NCBI GenBank assembly: GCA_037157565.1
Contig: JAZHRO010000002.1
Location: forward strand, 31,888,501 to 31,952,500
DNA length: 64,000 nt
Source: Thalassia testudinum
Lineage: Eukaryota; Streptophyta; Magnoliopsida; Alismatales; Hydrocharitaceae
Direction of reading: 5' to 3'
Part shown: piece by piece, positions 10,373 through 21,526 of the stretch
Layout of the letters: each line of letters opens with the position of its first letter
Numbering within the stretch: position 1 is the first letter of the stretch
Notes under the pieces: model-generated
Databases searched by the model: none
Seen by the model: the letters and a program-made list of their open reading frames with translations, nothing else
Told to the model about the DNA's origin: nothing
Position numbers and translations under genes: made by a program

Positions 10373-11451
10373 TGATAAACTCCAGTTTATCATCATTTTT
10401 ATGCATTAAAACAAACCTAGCTCTTAGGATTTTGCTCCACAAATGGGTTTTTGGGCTGCATTTAGGCATCAATTAGGTTAGGCATGCATTGCACTTTTCA
10501 TTGTCATTTTAATGTGTTTTTGTGAGTGTTAGGAATATACAGATTGTCAGAACTCCAAAACCCTAGCACTCAGGAAGGCAACTGGTGAAGAAGAAGCTCA
10601 GATTAACGGGAACACTGCTTGATCCAACTCACCATAGTTGGATTCCAGCTCACTTGAACTAGGGTTAGCTCATCTTAGCTCCATTCAGCTCATCTCAGCA
10701 GAATGGTAGCTCAAGAGAGCTCATCTTAGCTCACCCTAGCTCAGGTCAGCTCAAATCCAGCTCAACTTAGCTGAGTATAGCACATCTCAACTCCCATTAG
10801 TCCACAAGGAGCTCGAGCTAGCTCAGCTGAGTTGATTGGAGTTCACCCCAGCTCAGGTGCAGCTACATCCAGCTCCATTCAACTCCGGTCAGTTGAAGAT
10901 GACTTCATTCCAGCTTAGGAAGCTCAAGTCCAGCTCCCGGGGACCTAGCTTAGCTCAAATTAGTTGAGCTAAGCTACCTTAGCTACCTCACCCAGCTTGA
11001 TCCTCCTCGGGAGCATTAGACCCAGCTCACCTCATCTCCTTTCAATAGAAGCTAGCTTGCTTTAGCTTGGCTTAGTAGCTAGCAAAGAACTAGTAAGCTA
11101 AGACAGCTAAGGTAGCTCCTTGCAGCTCTCTTCAGCAGCCACCAACTCTAGTGCAGCTCAAGATGACTACCTCCAGCTCTTCTCCCTAAAAACCCTAGCT
11201 CCAAATGCCTCCAACTCTACTCCCTACTAGCTAAGCTAGGTAAGCTGCTTAACTTAGCTAGTCCACCTCTATGGTACCAAAACCTACTACCCTACTACCT
11301 AAGCTCTAGCAAAAAGACCACCTACTCCTACTTTATTTTGGTGCCAACTATCCCTTCCATCACCACCCTACATCCACCATCAAAACCCATCTCCACACTC
11401 CATTTTTTCCCTCCAAAATTGCCTTCTAGATGGTATTTTTGGAGGGAAAAC
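10373..11451 (+). repeat. 3' LTR of element A, left part
   Basis: Aligns to the first ~1.05 kb of the 5' LTR, from TGATAAACTCCAG through the AGCT-dense block, and stops at GGAGGGAAAAC where element B begins. Bases 11447-11451 (AAAAC) are the left target duplication of B. It retains a 33-bp segment (within 10964-11000) missing from the 5' LTR. Confidence 0.93.
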
Positions 11452-12102
11452 TGTTGAACGTCTAGTTACTGCGCTAATGTGTTCAGTTTTGAAAACTTGT
11501 CGTTGTAGTATGAAAGCGAAGAACTCGTGTTTAACAAATAAAATTTATACTGGAATGAAAATCCCGGGTAGAACATAAGGAGGCGGACGTTTGATTTAAA
11601 AACTATGCGTTTGTTTTATTTCTTACAAAGTAATTCAATTGATTAGAACTATCTAACTATTTACAATAAATAGAAGAGAGAGAGAGAATATTACAAACAA
11701 AAGCCAAAACGAGATGTAGAATAAACATGGAATTTCATCATTAGAACGATTGTTCATTACACTAGAAAGCGGGAAAATGATTACACTAGAAAGTAGTAAA
11801 TCTACTCTAGAAAGCATTAAAAGAATGGAGAGAGAAATATCCTCCTTGACGGTCACTTGGAGGACGAGCCGGAAGGGACGGCACCTGGATGAAGGAGGAC
11901 GGAGTAGGATGAAGGAGGATGAAGCAGAAGAATAGGAACGGGGCAGCATATCGTCGTTGTCGTGGGATCCACTTCCGGAAGGGGGACGAAAAATTGACTT
12001 TATCTCGCGAGAAGCATCCCGAGTGTGGGACAAGCTTCTCTTGAGCTTTGGAGAGGGAGAGAAGAGAAGGAAGGGATGAGAATTTTGTATGGAGGGGGTC
12101 TC

Positions 12103-12110
12103 CTTTTATA
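12103..12110 (-). promoter_or_regulatory. TATA box of 3' LTR B
   Basis: Minus-strand TATAAAAG, conserved as CTATAAAAGG in the other two copies (~35194-35202 minus and 47579-47588 plus). Confidence 0.65.
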
Positions 12111-12165
12111 GTTGCAAGGAGTGGGGGCATTTTGGTCATTCCAATTTTAAAAACGTTAATTCAGG

Positions 12166-12199
12166 ACCTTTAGTGATGGATAAAACCGCCGCTAAAGGT
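12166..12199. repeat. ACCTTTAG inverted repeat in LTR B
   Basis: Arms ACCTTTAGTGATGG and CCGCCGCTAAAGGT around a 6-bp spacer. Present in all three LTR B copies (35258-35291, 47491-47524). TTTAGYGACGG-type arms resemble the subterminal repeats of plant CACTA transposons. Confidence 0.7.
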
Positions 12200-12460
12200 C
12201 CAAACGTGGCCTTCGTGGGTGGTGCTCACGCGCCCGCTCACCTCCTCTCGCGTAACGCATGCGCACGTCCAGCTGATCTTAGCGATCGGACGGCTTAGAT
12301 AGGGCCTCCGCCTGCCTCCTCTGTGCGCCCGCCCGCGTGTGATTCTGCATGAGGCGTGGCGTGCGATACGGCGTGAGCACAATTGCGCGTGCGCGACCGT
12401 TCGATCGCGATCGAATGGCCAATCGCGCCCGCTCACCCTCACTGCTCGCCCACTCCTGCA

Positions 12461-12510
12461 GATTCGAACCCGCGCCATGCCACGCGATAAGGCGCTCACC
12501 CGCTGCACTA
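12461..12510 (-). promoter_or_regulatory. tRNA/SINE-like box A and box B in 3' LTR B
   Basis: On the minus strand TAGTGCAGCGGG (box A-like, 12499-12510) is followed about 28 nt later by GGTTCGAATC (box B, 12461-12470), the layout of an internal RNA polymerase III promoter. A full cloverleaf does not fold: the T-stem pairs poorly and no anticodon arm is convincing, so this is not called a tRNA gene. The pair is in sense with element B and upstream of its TATA box. Confidence 0.5.
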
Positions 12511-13123
12511 CGAAGGAGAGATGGTCACGGAGACATTTTAAGCGGCACATGCTCATGGCTGTTGGATCAAGATCCAACAGCCTAGATCGCACGTTGGATT
12601 TTCTTTGGAGAGGCAGCGATGATCCTGAGGGCCGGTTGGACGGTTGAGATGGTGCCACGTGGTGCCATCTTGGCCATCCATCTTCTGGATGATGTAGATG
12701 GTGCCACGGGTGTCGAATTGAGTCGATTTTCGTACCGTTAGGCTGCGATCGTTGATTCGAATCCATCCGTGTGGTTGGATTTGTCGTTTAAAGTGTGAAT
12801 TCACACCATCTTGGCCCTTGATCTTCTAGGGCTCCCTAGTCACTAACTGATGCTACAGATGTTTGATTAAGACGACCTTAGAGTCGTTGAACTCCAATCG
12901 TCGCCCTGATCACATCTGTACGGTTGGATCTTCGATCCGAGGCCCCGATAAAAAGTTTGCCCTGTCTATGAACATAAAAGGAAACAGTTAACCTCCATTT
13001 TATTCAAACTACTCTAAATGCAAGATGATTTATGTTATGCAATATTTATAGTATGCAATGCAATCCTATGCTTAAGAACATGCATAAATAGACATTTTAA
13101 GTAGTGTAAACATGTTTACATCA

Positions 13124-13134
13124 TACCCCCATGC
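13124..13134 (-). other. Terminal polypurine tract of element B
   Basis: On the minus strand GCATGGGGGTA abuts the LTR start TGATGTAAAC and is preceded by GGGACTAGCAAAA (plus-strand 13141-13157 region). Confidence 0.85.
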
Positions 13135-14335
13135 CTATCTTTTGCTAGTCCCTAGCAAAAACTATATGCTCTTTATAAAAGAATCAAGTTGGATTATTTG
13201 GGCTTGAGTTATTTTTAATCACTAAGAAAATATCTACTTAGGATTTGAACTTTCAAAGACACAATAGTGCCCCAGTATCTGCCAAAATGCAGATCGCCTC
13301 AAGCCCTGGCCTTATTCAAAGAAAATTTTCTTTTTCTCTTTTTCCTCTTTTCTAATTTTTTTTGGATTTTCAAGTTTTAGGGTTTAAGAGTGGCTTTCTA
13401 CGGCCATTCAACTCACCTATGATTTGATGAGAGTCCTAAGTTTTAAGCATCTTATTGTGAATGTGATAGACTTGTTGACCGGCAGTTAAAACGAACTTCG
13501 GATTTCTACAGCTCTAGGTGACCTAAAAAAAGAATTCTGCCTAAAGGTATATCTTTACAACCGGTAGCTTTCTCCCTACTTTTATTTTTTTTACGGGGTC
13601 AACACAAGGGTGAATCTAGTGTATATCTCCCCGGTTTATTCTACTTCTCCACTTCTTCCTAAATGTTTTGGGATTTTTTCAATGCATTTATTGAGTTGGG
13701 TTCTGGACAACGGTCAATGAGTTGTTACCAGCGACAACTTGCCAGCCATACTCGTGCGGCAAAGTGTGGTTTATTTCCTTTTTTCTTTTCTCCTTTTCTT
13801 TTTCTTTTTTTCTTTTTTTTTTTTAAGTAGGTGGCTTCCCTGGTCTAAGATTTACCTAAAGGTAGCAAAAAGAGAAAGGTCCAGTGACTGGGCTCTTGAC
13901 AACCTACCTATGGGCTGTTACCCACGATAACTTGCCAGCCATATCACTCCAGAAGGTTCATTAGCTACCCAATTTCCTTTAGAATCACCGAACAATGAGT
14001 CAATGACAAGATAGTGTGTAGATGCTTAAGACTCAAAATTCCCTCAAATCAGAGGGTGGGTAAATAAGTCGTGTACTTATCACCCAAACTTATTTACTCC
14101 AATTAAAATAGAATTTAGGTTGGCGACGACTAGAAAAACAAATCCACATTTTAGTGGATACATGGGCTGATTAAGTCCAAAGACCTGAAGGGTCTGTGTT
14201 CAAATCATAATGTAGTATTTCCTAAGATTAAAAATTTTCTTAAACCCAAGTTCTCTCTCCTAATTCTAAATTTTTTTAATAAAAGAAAATAAAACAAATC
14301 TACGAAGTTGACGAATAAATTTAGAGATGAATATC
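13135..14335 (-). other. Spacer between polypurine tracts of element B
   Basis: No credible gene. It contains a pyrimidine-rich low-complexity run (~13770-13824, T with scattered C) and a poly-T/C stretch near 13325-13365. A short plus-strand frame at 13739-13930 is low-complexity translation. Confidence 0.6.
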
Positions 14336-14370
14336 CACCCCCCATGGCTATCTAATGCAATGTCCTCATT
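14336..14370 (-). other. First (internal) polypurine tract of element B with upstream motif
   Basis: On the minus strand AATGAGGACATTGCAT precedes CCATGGGGGGTG, matching 9112-9150 in element A although the LTRs are unrelated. Confidence 0.7.
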
Positions 14371-14873
14371 GTATTAAAAAGACATAAAACAGAGTGGAAT
14401 AGCATAGAAAGCACCTGAATTGCATGAATGTCAGGTCCGCTCCAAGATGAAAACTAAAAAGGAATGGTATACGTGCTGAATTTAGTGCCTTTAGCAAGGC
14501 ACACTATACAAAGAAGAGAAATAAAGAATTCACAGGTGTAAGTTAGAATCAGAATAAACATAAGAAACTTCTGACCTGTCAGCAAATGTCCACATATGTG
14601 GACCAGATTGTGGTGCAGACCCATACCCTATAATCGAGAATATCTCAGGTTCTGGATAAAAATTACCAAAAACCTAAAATTAGTATGCAAGCAGGGTCGG
14701 CCCTGCGATTTATGAAGATGCAACCCAAGACCAAAAAGTCGAGTTACAGAGAATTCAAGCGGATAATCAATGAATATGTGCTTGGGTTGAACATCCTCAG
14801 AACAAATGTCATAAGGGTTTTGGTTTGATGGTTTCAGATGAAATGGAACCCTTAGACATAGTCTTCTACTTCC
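14371..14873 (-). other. Element B sequence after the gag-like pseudogene
   Basis: About 500 bp with no credible frame, between the stop of the acidic ORF and the internal polypurine tract. TGCCTTTAGCAAGGCA near 14489-14504 forms a short dyad. Confidence 0.5.
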
Positions 14874-16127
14874 TCAGGGGTTAGCTTCCCAAATCAGAAC
14901 TTCCCAGCTTCTATCCTCATTCAGAATGTTAAATTCCGGGACCTCTTGCATCCCATCTGAAATTTCCAAGTCTAAAAGATGTGGCTGAATCAGAATTGAC
15001 TTGGGTCTAATTATCTCAGAAACAGAATCATCGATAAGCTCAATGGGGTGTAACTGACAATCAGGGCATTTGATTGAATCCTCCTGAAAATGTGATTCTA
15101 GATCCATAATGTGAGCCCTAATAAAATCAGTTTCCTCAGTTATTAGGCTATCTAATGATCTTTTAGATTCCTCAGGCCTAATCGTCTGACAAAAATCGTG
15201 TTCTGTAAACTCGTGTGAGACTTCGCAACTTGAATCTTCACCATCAGAATCAAAGAAATCAAGATCCGTATTAATGTATGTCTCAAAATCATCTATCACG
15301 TTTTGATCCACGGAGACATACGTTTCCTCGTACCCCAACTCAGGGATCTCAGGTGAAGAAATTAGATCATCCTTAATTGGTTGCTCTAATTCAATCTGGT
15401 CAGTCTCGTAACACCTGTCCCCCCTAACAGATGCCTAAGCAGGTTTTGAAATTGGCTCTCCTGAAGGGAGTTCATCTTGGGAATCATCCCACGATTGAAC
15501 TAAAGCAACCACGAATCTCATCCTTAATTTCGCTAACTTCCCAAGTAGAAAATCACCTGGGATCTTATCCTTAACATCTTGTAGCCAATCAACAAATGCT
15601 TATTCAAATCATCAATCATCTGAATCAGGGGCTCCAATCTCTCAATGCAAGGTATTGGTTAAACTTCTAAAGATTGTATGATATTCCTCAAGTTAGCTAA
15701 AACTTTATCTTGAACCTGGTTACCCTGAACCAAATGAGTTGGCTCAGGGTTGGGCGGGTTTGGGGTCAATGCAGGGGAATTAACGAATTGAGATTCGTTA
15801 TACCCTTCCAGATAATAGGTAATTTCAGATTGTTCAAAATGTGGTGATGACCTAAAGGCAGTGTAATCAGAGGATGGGTAAAGATCGATGTAACCTTCTA
15901 GATTGTAGATCATATTAGGTTGTTCATGAAAGGGTGACAATCTATAATCGATGTGGCTCTGACAAGGATAGAAATCACAATCATAGTGTTCAGGGTTAGA
16001 TTCTAAACACGGACGTCTGGAACTGTATCCCTAATTTGAGTTATCCCAACTAACTGATGGTTGATTACAGTACGAGTCGGAATAATCGTCATGTTGAGGA
16101 TAATTCAAAACAAGAGGGAAAGAGCGA
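14874..16127 (-). pseudogene. gag-like pseudogene of element B
   Basis: Minus-strand frames from ~16050 to 14874. The upstream part (15940-15659, open further upstream to a stop near 16031) is rich in Tyr, Pro, Asn and Gln (NMIYNLEGYIDLYPSSDY and the similar EITYYLEGYNESQF). The downstream part (15338-14874, about 154 residues) is very acidic (NTDLDFFDSDGEDSSCE) and ends ...LIWEANP. Stops and a frame change separate them (for example near 15436). Position, acidity and the following polypurine tract match the end of the gag-protease pseudogene in element A, so this is probably its counterpart. I see no protease motif, zinc knuckle or polymerase. It ends where element C inserted at 16127/16128; any N-terminal part would lie right of 33314, where I find none. 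Confidence 0.55.
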
Positions 16128-19100
16128 TGATGAGTGGCTACTCATCATGGCTAAAAGGCTGAAATTAAGCTAGACACTAAGTAAAACAATATCAAATTAA
16201 CAGATAAAAAGGGTTAAGTGTGGGAATTAAAGAAAAAGGCCTAAAACTTTTACTCTGTGTTAAAATTTCATAATTAGGTCACAAAATTGAGATATTCTGA
16301 AAGCAAAAGAACAAATGATGATCCATGCATCAATTGAACACATAAACAAGTTTGAAAGGCCAAGTCAGAAGTAAAATCAATGTCTTAAATGTTCAATTAA
16401 GCACATGTAAAAATTTGAAGGCAATTGGACATCATTTAGGTTTTGAAATAGATAGTTTATAATTAGGTCCATCATGCATTACACTTTGACCCTTAAAAAC
16501 TCATTTTTGGACCGGTTTGTAAGCGTAGGGACCCTTTTGAAAATCTGCAAGGCCCTTCCAGTTGTTGTTCTTCTCACTTATGGGCCTGCACGCAATTTTT
16601 CTACCCCTTCGTTCAAGGGCCTTCCTGTAAATTTCCTTCATTTCAATGAGTGGTCTGCTGCCCTTCATGCGCACTGTAGCGCGAAGAACACGGCCAATCT
16701 CAGCCGTCCGTCTCACTTTAAATCTTGATCTGCGGTTGGATTCAAATGGAACTTTCGCACGATTCGGTGCGTGCGTTCACCTCTCTCTCCAGATCTCATC
16801 TGACGATCAGATCTCGCTCTCAGCTCACCTCACGCTCTGCCCATCACATCCTCACCGCCGACTACAATTTGAATATCTTCACCTGCACGGTGATCTCAGT
16901 CACTGAGCTGCTACTTAAGCATCTCAGTGGTGTCGCGCGCAAGGGATCGCTCCCTCCTACACCTCTTAGCGATCAATTCGTCCACTCCAGTCTCTCCTCC
17001 CCATCCAACCTCTGATTTCACAGCCACCAGCTGTGAAATCATCGCCTGCTCTCGACACTCCTCGTCTCTAAGGACTTCGTAGCACCTGAGGATGACCCTG
17101 GAGCCTCACTAGCAGACTCTTCCCTCCACTGGAGTCATCTTCCTCCTTTCTTCCTCCTTAGCCACCGGCTAAGGACCCATAGGTCCCATTCTTCCTGTTA
17201 GTTTAGGTTTTTAATTCTGCATAATTAGTGTTAGCTGTAGTTTAAAGTAGTTTAGAGTAGAATTAGCTTTAATTGTTAGTGTTTAATGTTAGCTGTAGTT
17301 TAAAGTAGCTGTAGGAGTAGAATTACTTTTAATTCCCTCCCCTCACCTCCTCTGATCAGTCCAGATCAGAGAAAAATTCATCAAATCATGTTTCAAATTA
17401 TCTCCCTCTCCATTTTTTTTTTCACAATCCAGTTCTGATTTCTTTTTAACGACAAGTTTTTCTCATCCTTCACCTACACACCCTGATCCAATTTCAGATC
17501 TGGCTAGTTCACAACCTCAGATCTGAAATTGGCATCACAAGCACCTAAGGGGCTTCTCACTCACCCCATATTTGATCACAAAAGCGCCTTGATTTTGGGT
17601 CAAATTCCTCAGTTTGTCAGAATTCTTTTCAACATGGATTTTAAGGATTTTTGCTTTCTAGATTTCACTGCCTAATCTGACAGATTGAAGATGATTTGAA
17701 TTTCTTCTTGGCAAGGACTCTTAGAGGATTTCTGGTGACAGAAATCATCTCAGAAGAGCCATCCATTAATCTGTTTTGATAAGCCTTGAATGCATTGAAT
17801 GCAAGTTAGATCTGAGGATAATTACTGTGGTAATTTGAAGTCTGATCTTGCATTCATAAGTTTTCTTGTGGATGTCTAATTTGTATGGTGATTTCCTAAC
17901 CTAAGGAGTTCTCAATACTCCTTAACGTTGCAAGAAACTGGGATCTGATCTCATGGTTTTCACTTAACTGAATTAAGTCTTCCTTTATGTTGTCTATAGC
18001 ATTAGGAAGAATTAATTCAGTGATTTTTTTGGATTTAATCTGAAATGAGGTTTTTGATGAGGGTGTTTAGGCATTTGAATTGAGACATTTTGTGATTTTC
18101 GTTAGAATTTAAACCCTTGTCAGATTTGGGATTCACTTATCTACTTTTTAGTTGGCTTTGATTGCTTTTAATCCCAGTTACATAGTGAAGTGCTGCATCT
18201 TGCAGCTACATATTTCCCTCTTCCTAATTCTTCCCTTCTCCCTGTTGAACTCACCTTCCTATTCAAAATTTGACAGTGGCTTGAGCTGCTGATTTAAAAC
18301 ACAAAGAAAAAAATTCTAAACTGAGGATTCTCTCCTCAGTTAGCTTCTTGTTTCTTTCTCTCACTGCTGTAGGACTTTTAGAACCTACTACAGTGAGAAA
18401 AGTAAGAAAAGCAAAATCTAAAAACCTTGCTTCTAAAACATTGAACAATGTGAACACATTCCCCTCTTCATCACCCTCTCTGACAGTTGCTGAAGCTGCT
18501 ATTAGAAAAGATGATTAAGCATAATTAATCCTTTCTTTCTCACCTCTTACCGAAATCTAACTGAATTCTGATACTGTATATATACATATACAACTAACTA
18601 TAACTATAATGTACATAATAACTATGTAAAGTATGTATATATCTACTGAAATGTAAGTGTACATAATTAATCACCTCTTGAACAGTATATATACATATAA
18701 ATTAAATAAATTAGTAATTTAGGGTTATAAGTAAGTTAATTGAATATGTAGACTTAGGTTAGTATATATTAAGTAATTTCAGTTAGTTAAAGTATATTTA
18801 CACCAATTGTAGATTACTGGTATTTAGTTTATAAGCTAAATAGCCTCAAGCTGCTACTTTAATATTAATAAAACATAAATTAATTTGTAAAAATATAATA
18901 AAAATATGTATAAAATACTTAAGTATGTAATTTAAATCTGTATAAGGTCAATTAGACCATTTACTAACTAATTTATAAGTAATTAACCAATTAAGCACCT
19001 AAATTAGCCTGTACAAATAGCCTACTTTAATTAATTTATTTGTATAGTAAACCTAATTAAAATTCAAAATTAATTAAACAACTATGTAGTTTTATGTAAA

Positions 19101-20370
19101 TACTTTATTTTCCATATTTTATTTTATTTTTTTTAATAATTTATGGCCCTCAAATCGAGGGCCAAATTCTCCTCCAGGCGCAGCTGCGCCCGATTTCCAG
19201 CGCAGATGTGGCGCTAGAATAGCACCACATCGTGCGCTGCAAATCGCACGCAGTGCTTTATTAAGAATTTGCGTTTCTTACTGCCGAGTCGTCACGGACG
19301 CAGGGCGCCCGAAACACTGAGCATTTATCCGATCCGTTTACTATCTGAGCATTGTGATTCGTTTACGATTGTGTGAGGGGCTGGGGGCCCAAGTGTGTGC
19401 GGCGTTTGGCTGAGGCCCTGCGCTGAGTCTGAAAACATAATTAAGCGGCCTAATCAAGATTAGGGAACGCTTAGTAGAGGTCTGGTCCCATCCTCTGGGT
19501 GCGGCATATCCCTCGAAAGGCTCGCCCGCAAATTGAACACATTTTGAACTAGTTAATAAAAGCTAATGACGTTGCTTAATCCCCTTCGCCGCAGCACTTG
19601 AAGTCTGTTAAGGCTGAAATATAACACAGAAATGCAGAAGAAGAACATTTGAAGAAGGAACTTAGTGTACATACAGAAGACGTATACATACGTAAATACA
19701 AATATAATAAAAAGATAAGCATGTATATGTATATACATATGTACACGTAGTATAGCCTATTATTTGTATAAGTAAACCTATATAATTACTAACAGAATAA
19801 AATGACACTATAAATGTCGCTAAAGACCTCAGTTTTCCCTCCTTTGGTTGTATAGTGTATTTTTTAGATTTAGCGACGCTTATGTCTGTCACTAAAACTA
19901 CTGTATATGTTACTGTAGATAACAGACTAGTAAGTTATGCTAGTGTACTTTGACATCTTAGTGTATTATGTACTATCATGTTAGTATTAACATTATAACT
20001 TGTAAATACATAGTTTAAGGTATAGTAATAAATTGTTTGGTGCTTGTTTTTAGTTAATTAATTTTTACAAGCATTACAATTAACTTTTAGTAAGTAGGCA
20101 AACCATTTCTATATTCGTGAGATGTAAAGCTTCCTTTTTTGGAATTAGAAGATAATTTTGAGATCAAAGAGTGAACGATGTAATTCAATAAATTACCTCC
20201 CAGTGAACGACCTGGAACAAAACTAGTAAAAATTAGATAAGTAAATAATAATAATGGTTGTAATGACTGGTACTCACCCTAACTCACCACTATGACACTC
20301 TTAGTGTTACATACTACAACAACCAACATCAATCATAATTACATACATACACTCAATCCATTCATCATTA
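16128..20370 (+). repeat. 5' LTR of element C
   Basis: About 4.24 kb. From the 5' end: a terminal dyad, a GC-rich part (~16500-17180) with hairpin GATTTCACAGC/GCTGTGAAATC (17014-17040), a T-rich middle, an AT-rich stretch with TATATATACATAT motifs (~18570-19130), a GC island with strong dyads (19140-19330) and a GTCGCTAAA/TTTAGCGAC pair (19816-19878). ORFs inside it are short, unsupported, or mirrored in the other LTR. I could not settle the promoter among several TATA-like sites. Confidence 0.9.
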
Positions 20371-20374
20371 TTTT

Positions 20375-20392
20375 TGGCACCGTTCCTGGGGA
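20375..20392 (+). other. Primer binding site of element C
   Basis: TGGCACCGTTCCTGGGGA matches the tRNA-Asp-type site TGGCGCCGTTGCCGGGGA at 15 of 18 positions. Confidence 0.75.
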
Positions 20393-21526
20393 GGCAACGC
20401 TCTTTACGCCAAAATTATCCTTTAATTCTTTTGTATATAGAAATTCTTTATTTTATATCATTCATTGATTGTAATTGCTTTTTTCCATTGATTTATTTGT
20501 GTATACATTCTTTTATTCTTTTACTAATCATTTGTCATTTTTCCACAGCACTTGAGGAGGAGGAGTGTCGTCTTCCTGGTGGAGTCGCTGTGCTCCTAAC
20601 CCGTCTTCCTTGTAGGATTAGTAATAGTAGTATTTTAGTTTAGATAGTTTTAGGTATATTAATTAGGAAAAATTGTTAGTCATAAGTTGTGGGAGCCTGT
20701 TCTCACACATTCCTTGTAATAATTTTGGACTGTCTAGACTTTATCTTCTTTTTCTCGATTTTTCAATTGCGATTTTCCGAGTTAATTTCTTTCCTTGTTT
20801 TTGTTTATTTCATATAAAAAAAAATCAAAAAATCAAAAATCAAAAAGATCTCATACTTATCTAGCAGCAACATAACCTTAGGCATCCATCTTAGGTTGCA
20901 CACTTTTCTGCTAGATTTTAATTCAAGTCAAATCTGCATTAAGAAGATTGCTGGAGTCAGGTACGCATTTCTTACCTTACTCTAACTCCTGTCATAATCG
21001 CATTTGACTTAAAATTAAGAAGACCATCTCTTGTACTGAATTAACTAAAAAGTGAAACGAGCAGCATATAAATCACATCTTAATCACTTCAATTAAGTCA
21101 AAAAGGAGATATTAAATTTGGGTGAAACCATATTTGAGATTTTCATCGCCTTGTGTTGAATGTTATCGTGCACACAGCACGATCACTTAAGGCCATAATA
21201 CACAGGTTTCTACCTCATCTCTTTCTGCAACCACAGGATCTGGATTCGCACGCTCAGTCTTATCCAGATTCCTAGTAGATTTTAGAGGTCTGCACATCGC
21301 TAGGTTTATCTTAGGATACATACAATTGTTTGAAACAATTGCTTGCGTACAACATAATTTTGTGTAGCAGCCTCTAGGAAAAAATTTCTCCGATTTATTT
21401 CGCTTGATTGATCTTCTAAATGAATTGAGATTTTATTGGGATTCTTTCGCTTTTTGTGAACGTAATTAAAATTTTCCCATTGAGTTGGAACGAATTGGAG
21501 TAAACGTGATTTCTAAAACCAACTCA
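20393..21526 (+). other. Untranslated leader of element C
   Basis: About 1.1 kb with no credible coding frame before the gag ATG. T-rich at the start, with an A-run near 20816-20850. Confidence 0.65.

Larger units (their letters stand above)
11452..13123 (-). repeat. 3' LTR of element B
   Basis: About 1.67 kb; on the plus strand it runs from TGTTGAAC to GTTTACATCA. It contains a GA microsatellite (~11672-11692), an inverted TATA box (12103-12110), an ACCTTTAG inverted repeat (12166-12199) and a tRNA-like box A/box B pair (12461-12510). ORFs on both strands within it (for example 12170-12766) are shadows of GC-rich LTR sequence. Confidence 0.92.

Noticed and set aside
12461..12510. A true tRNA gene on the minus strand
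   Set aside because: Box A and box B are present but the T-stem and anticodon arm do not fold properly, and the three LTR copies differ in the would-be anticodon region.
12170..12766. 198-residue Arg/His-rich minus-strand frame
   Set aside because: It lies in the GC-rich LTR B, overlaps frames on the other strand, and is not conserved in frame in the other LTR copies.
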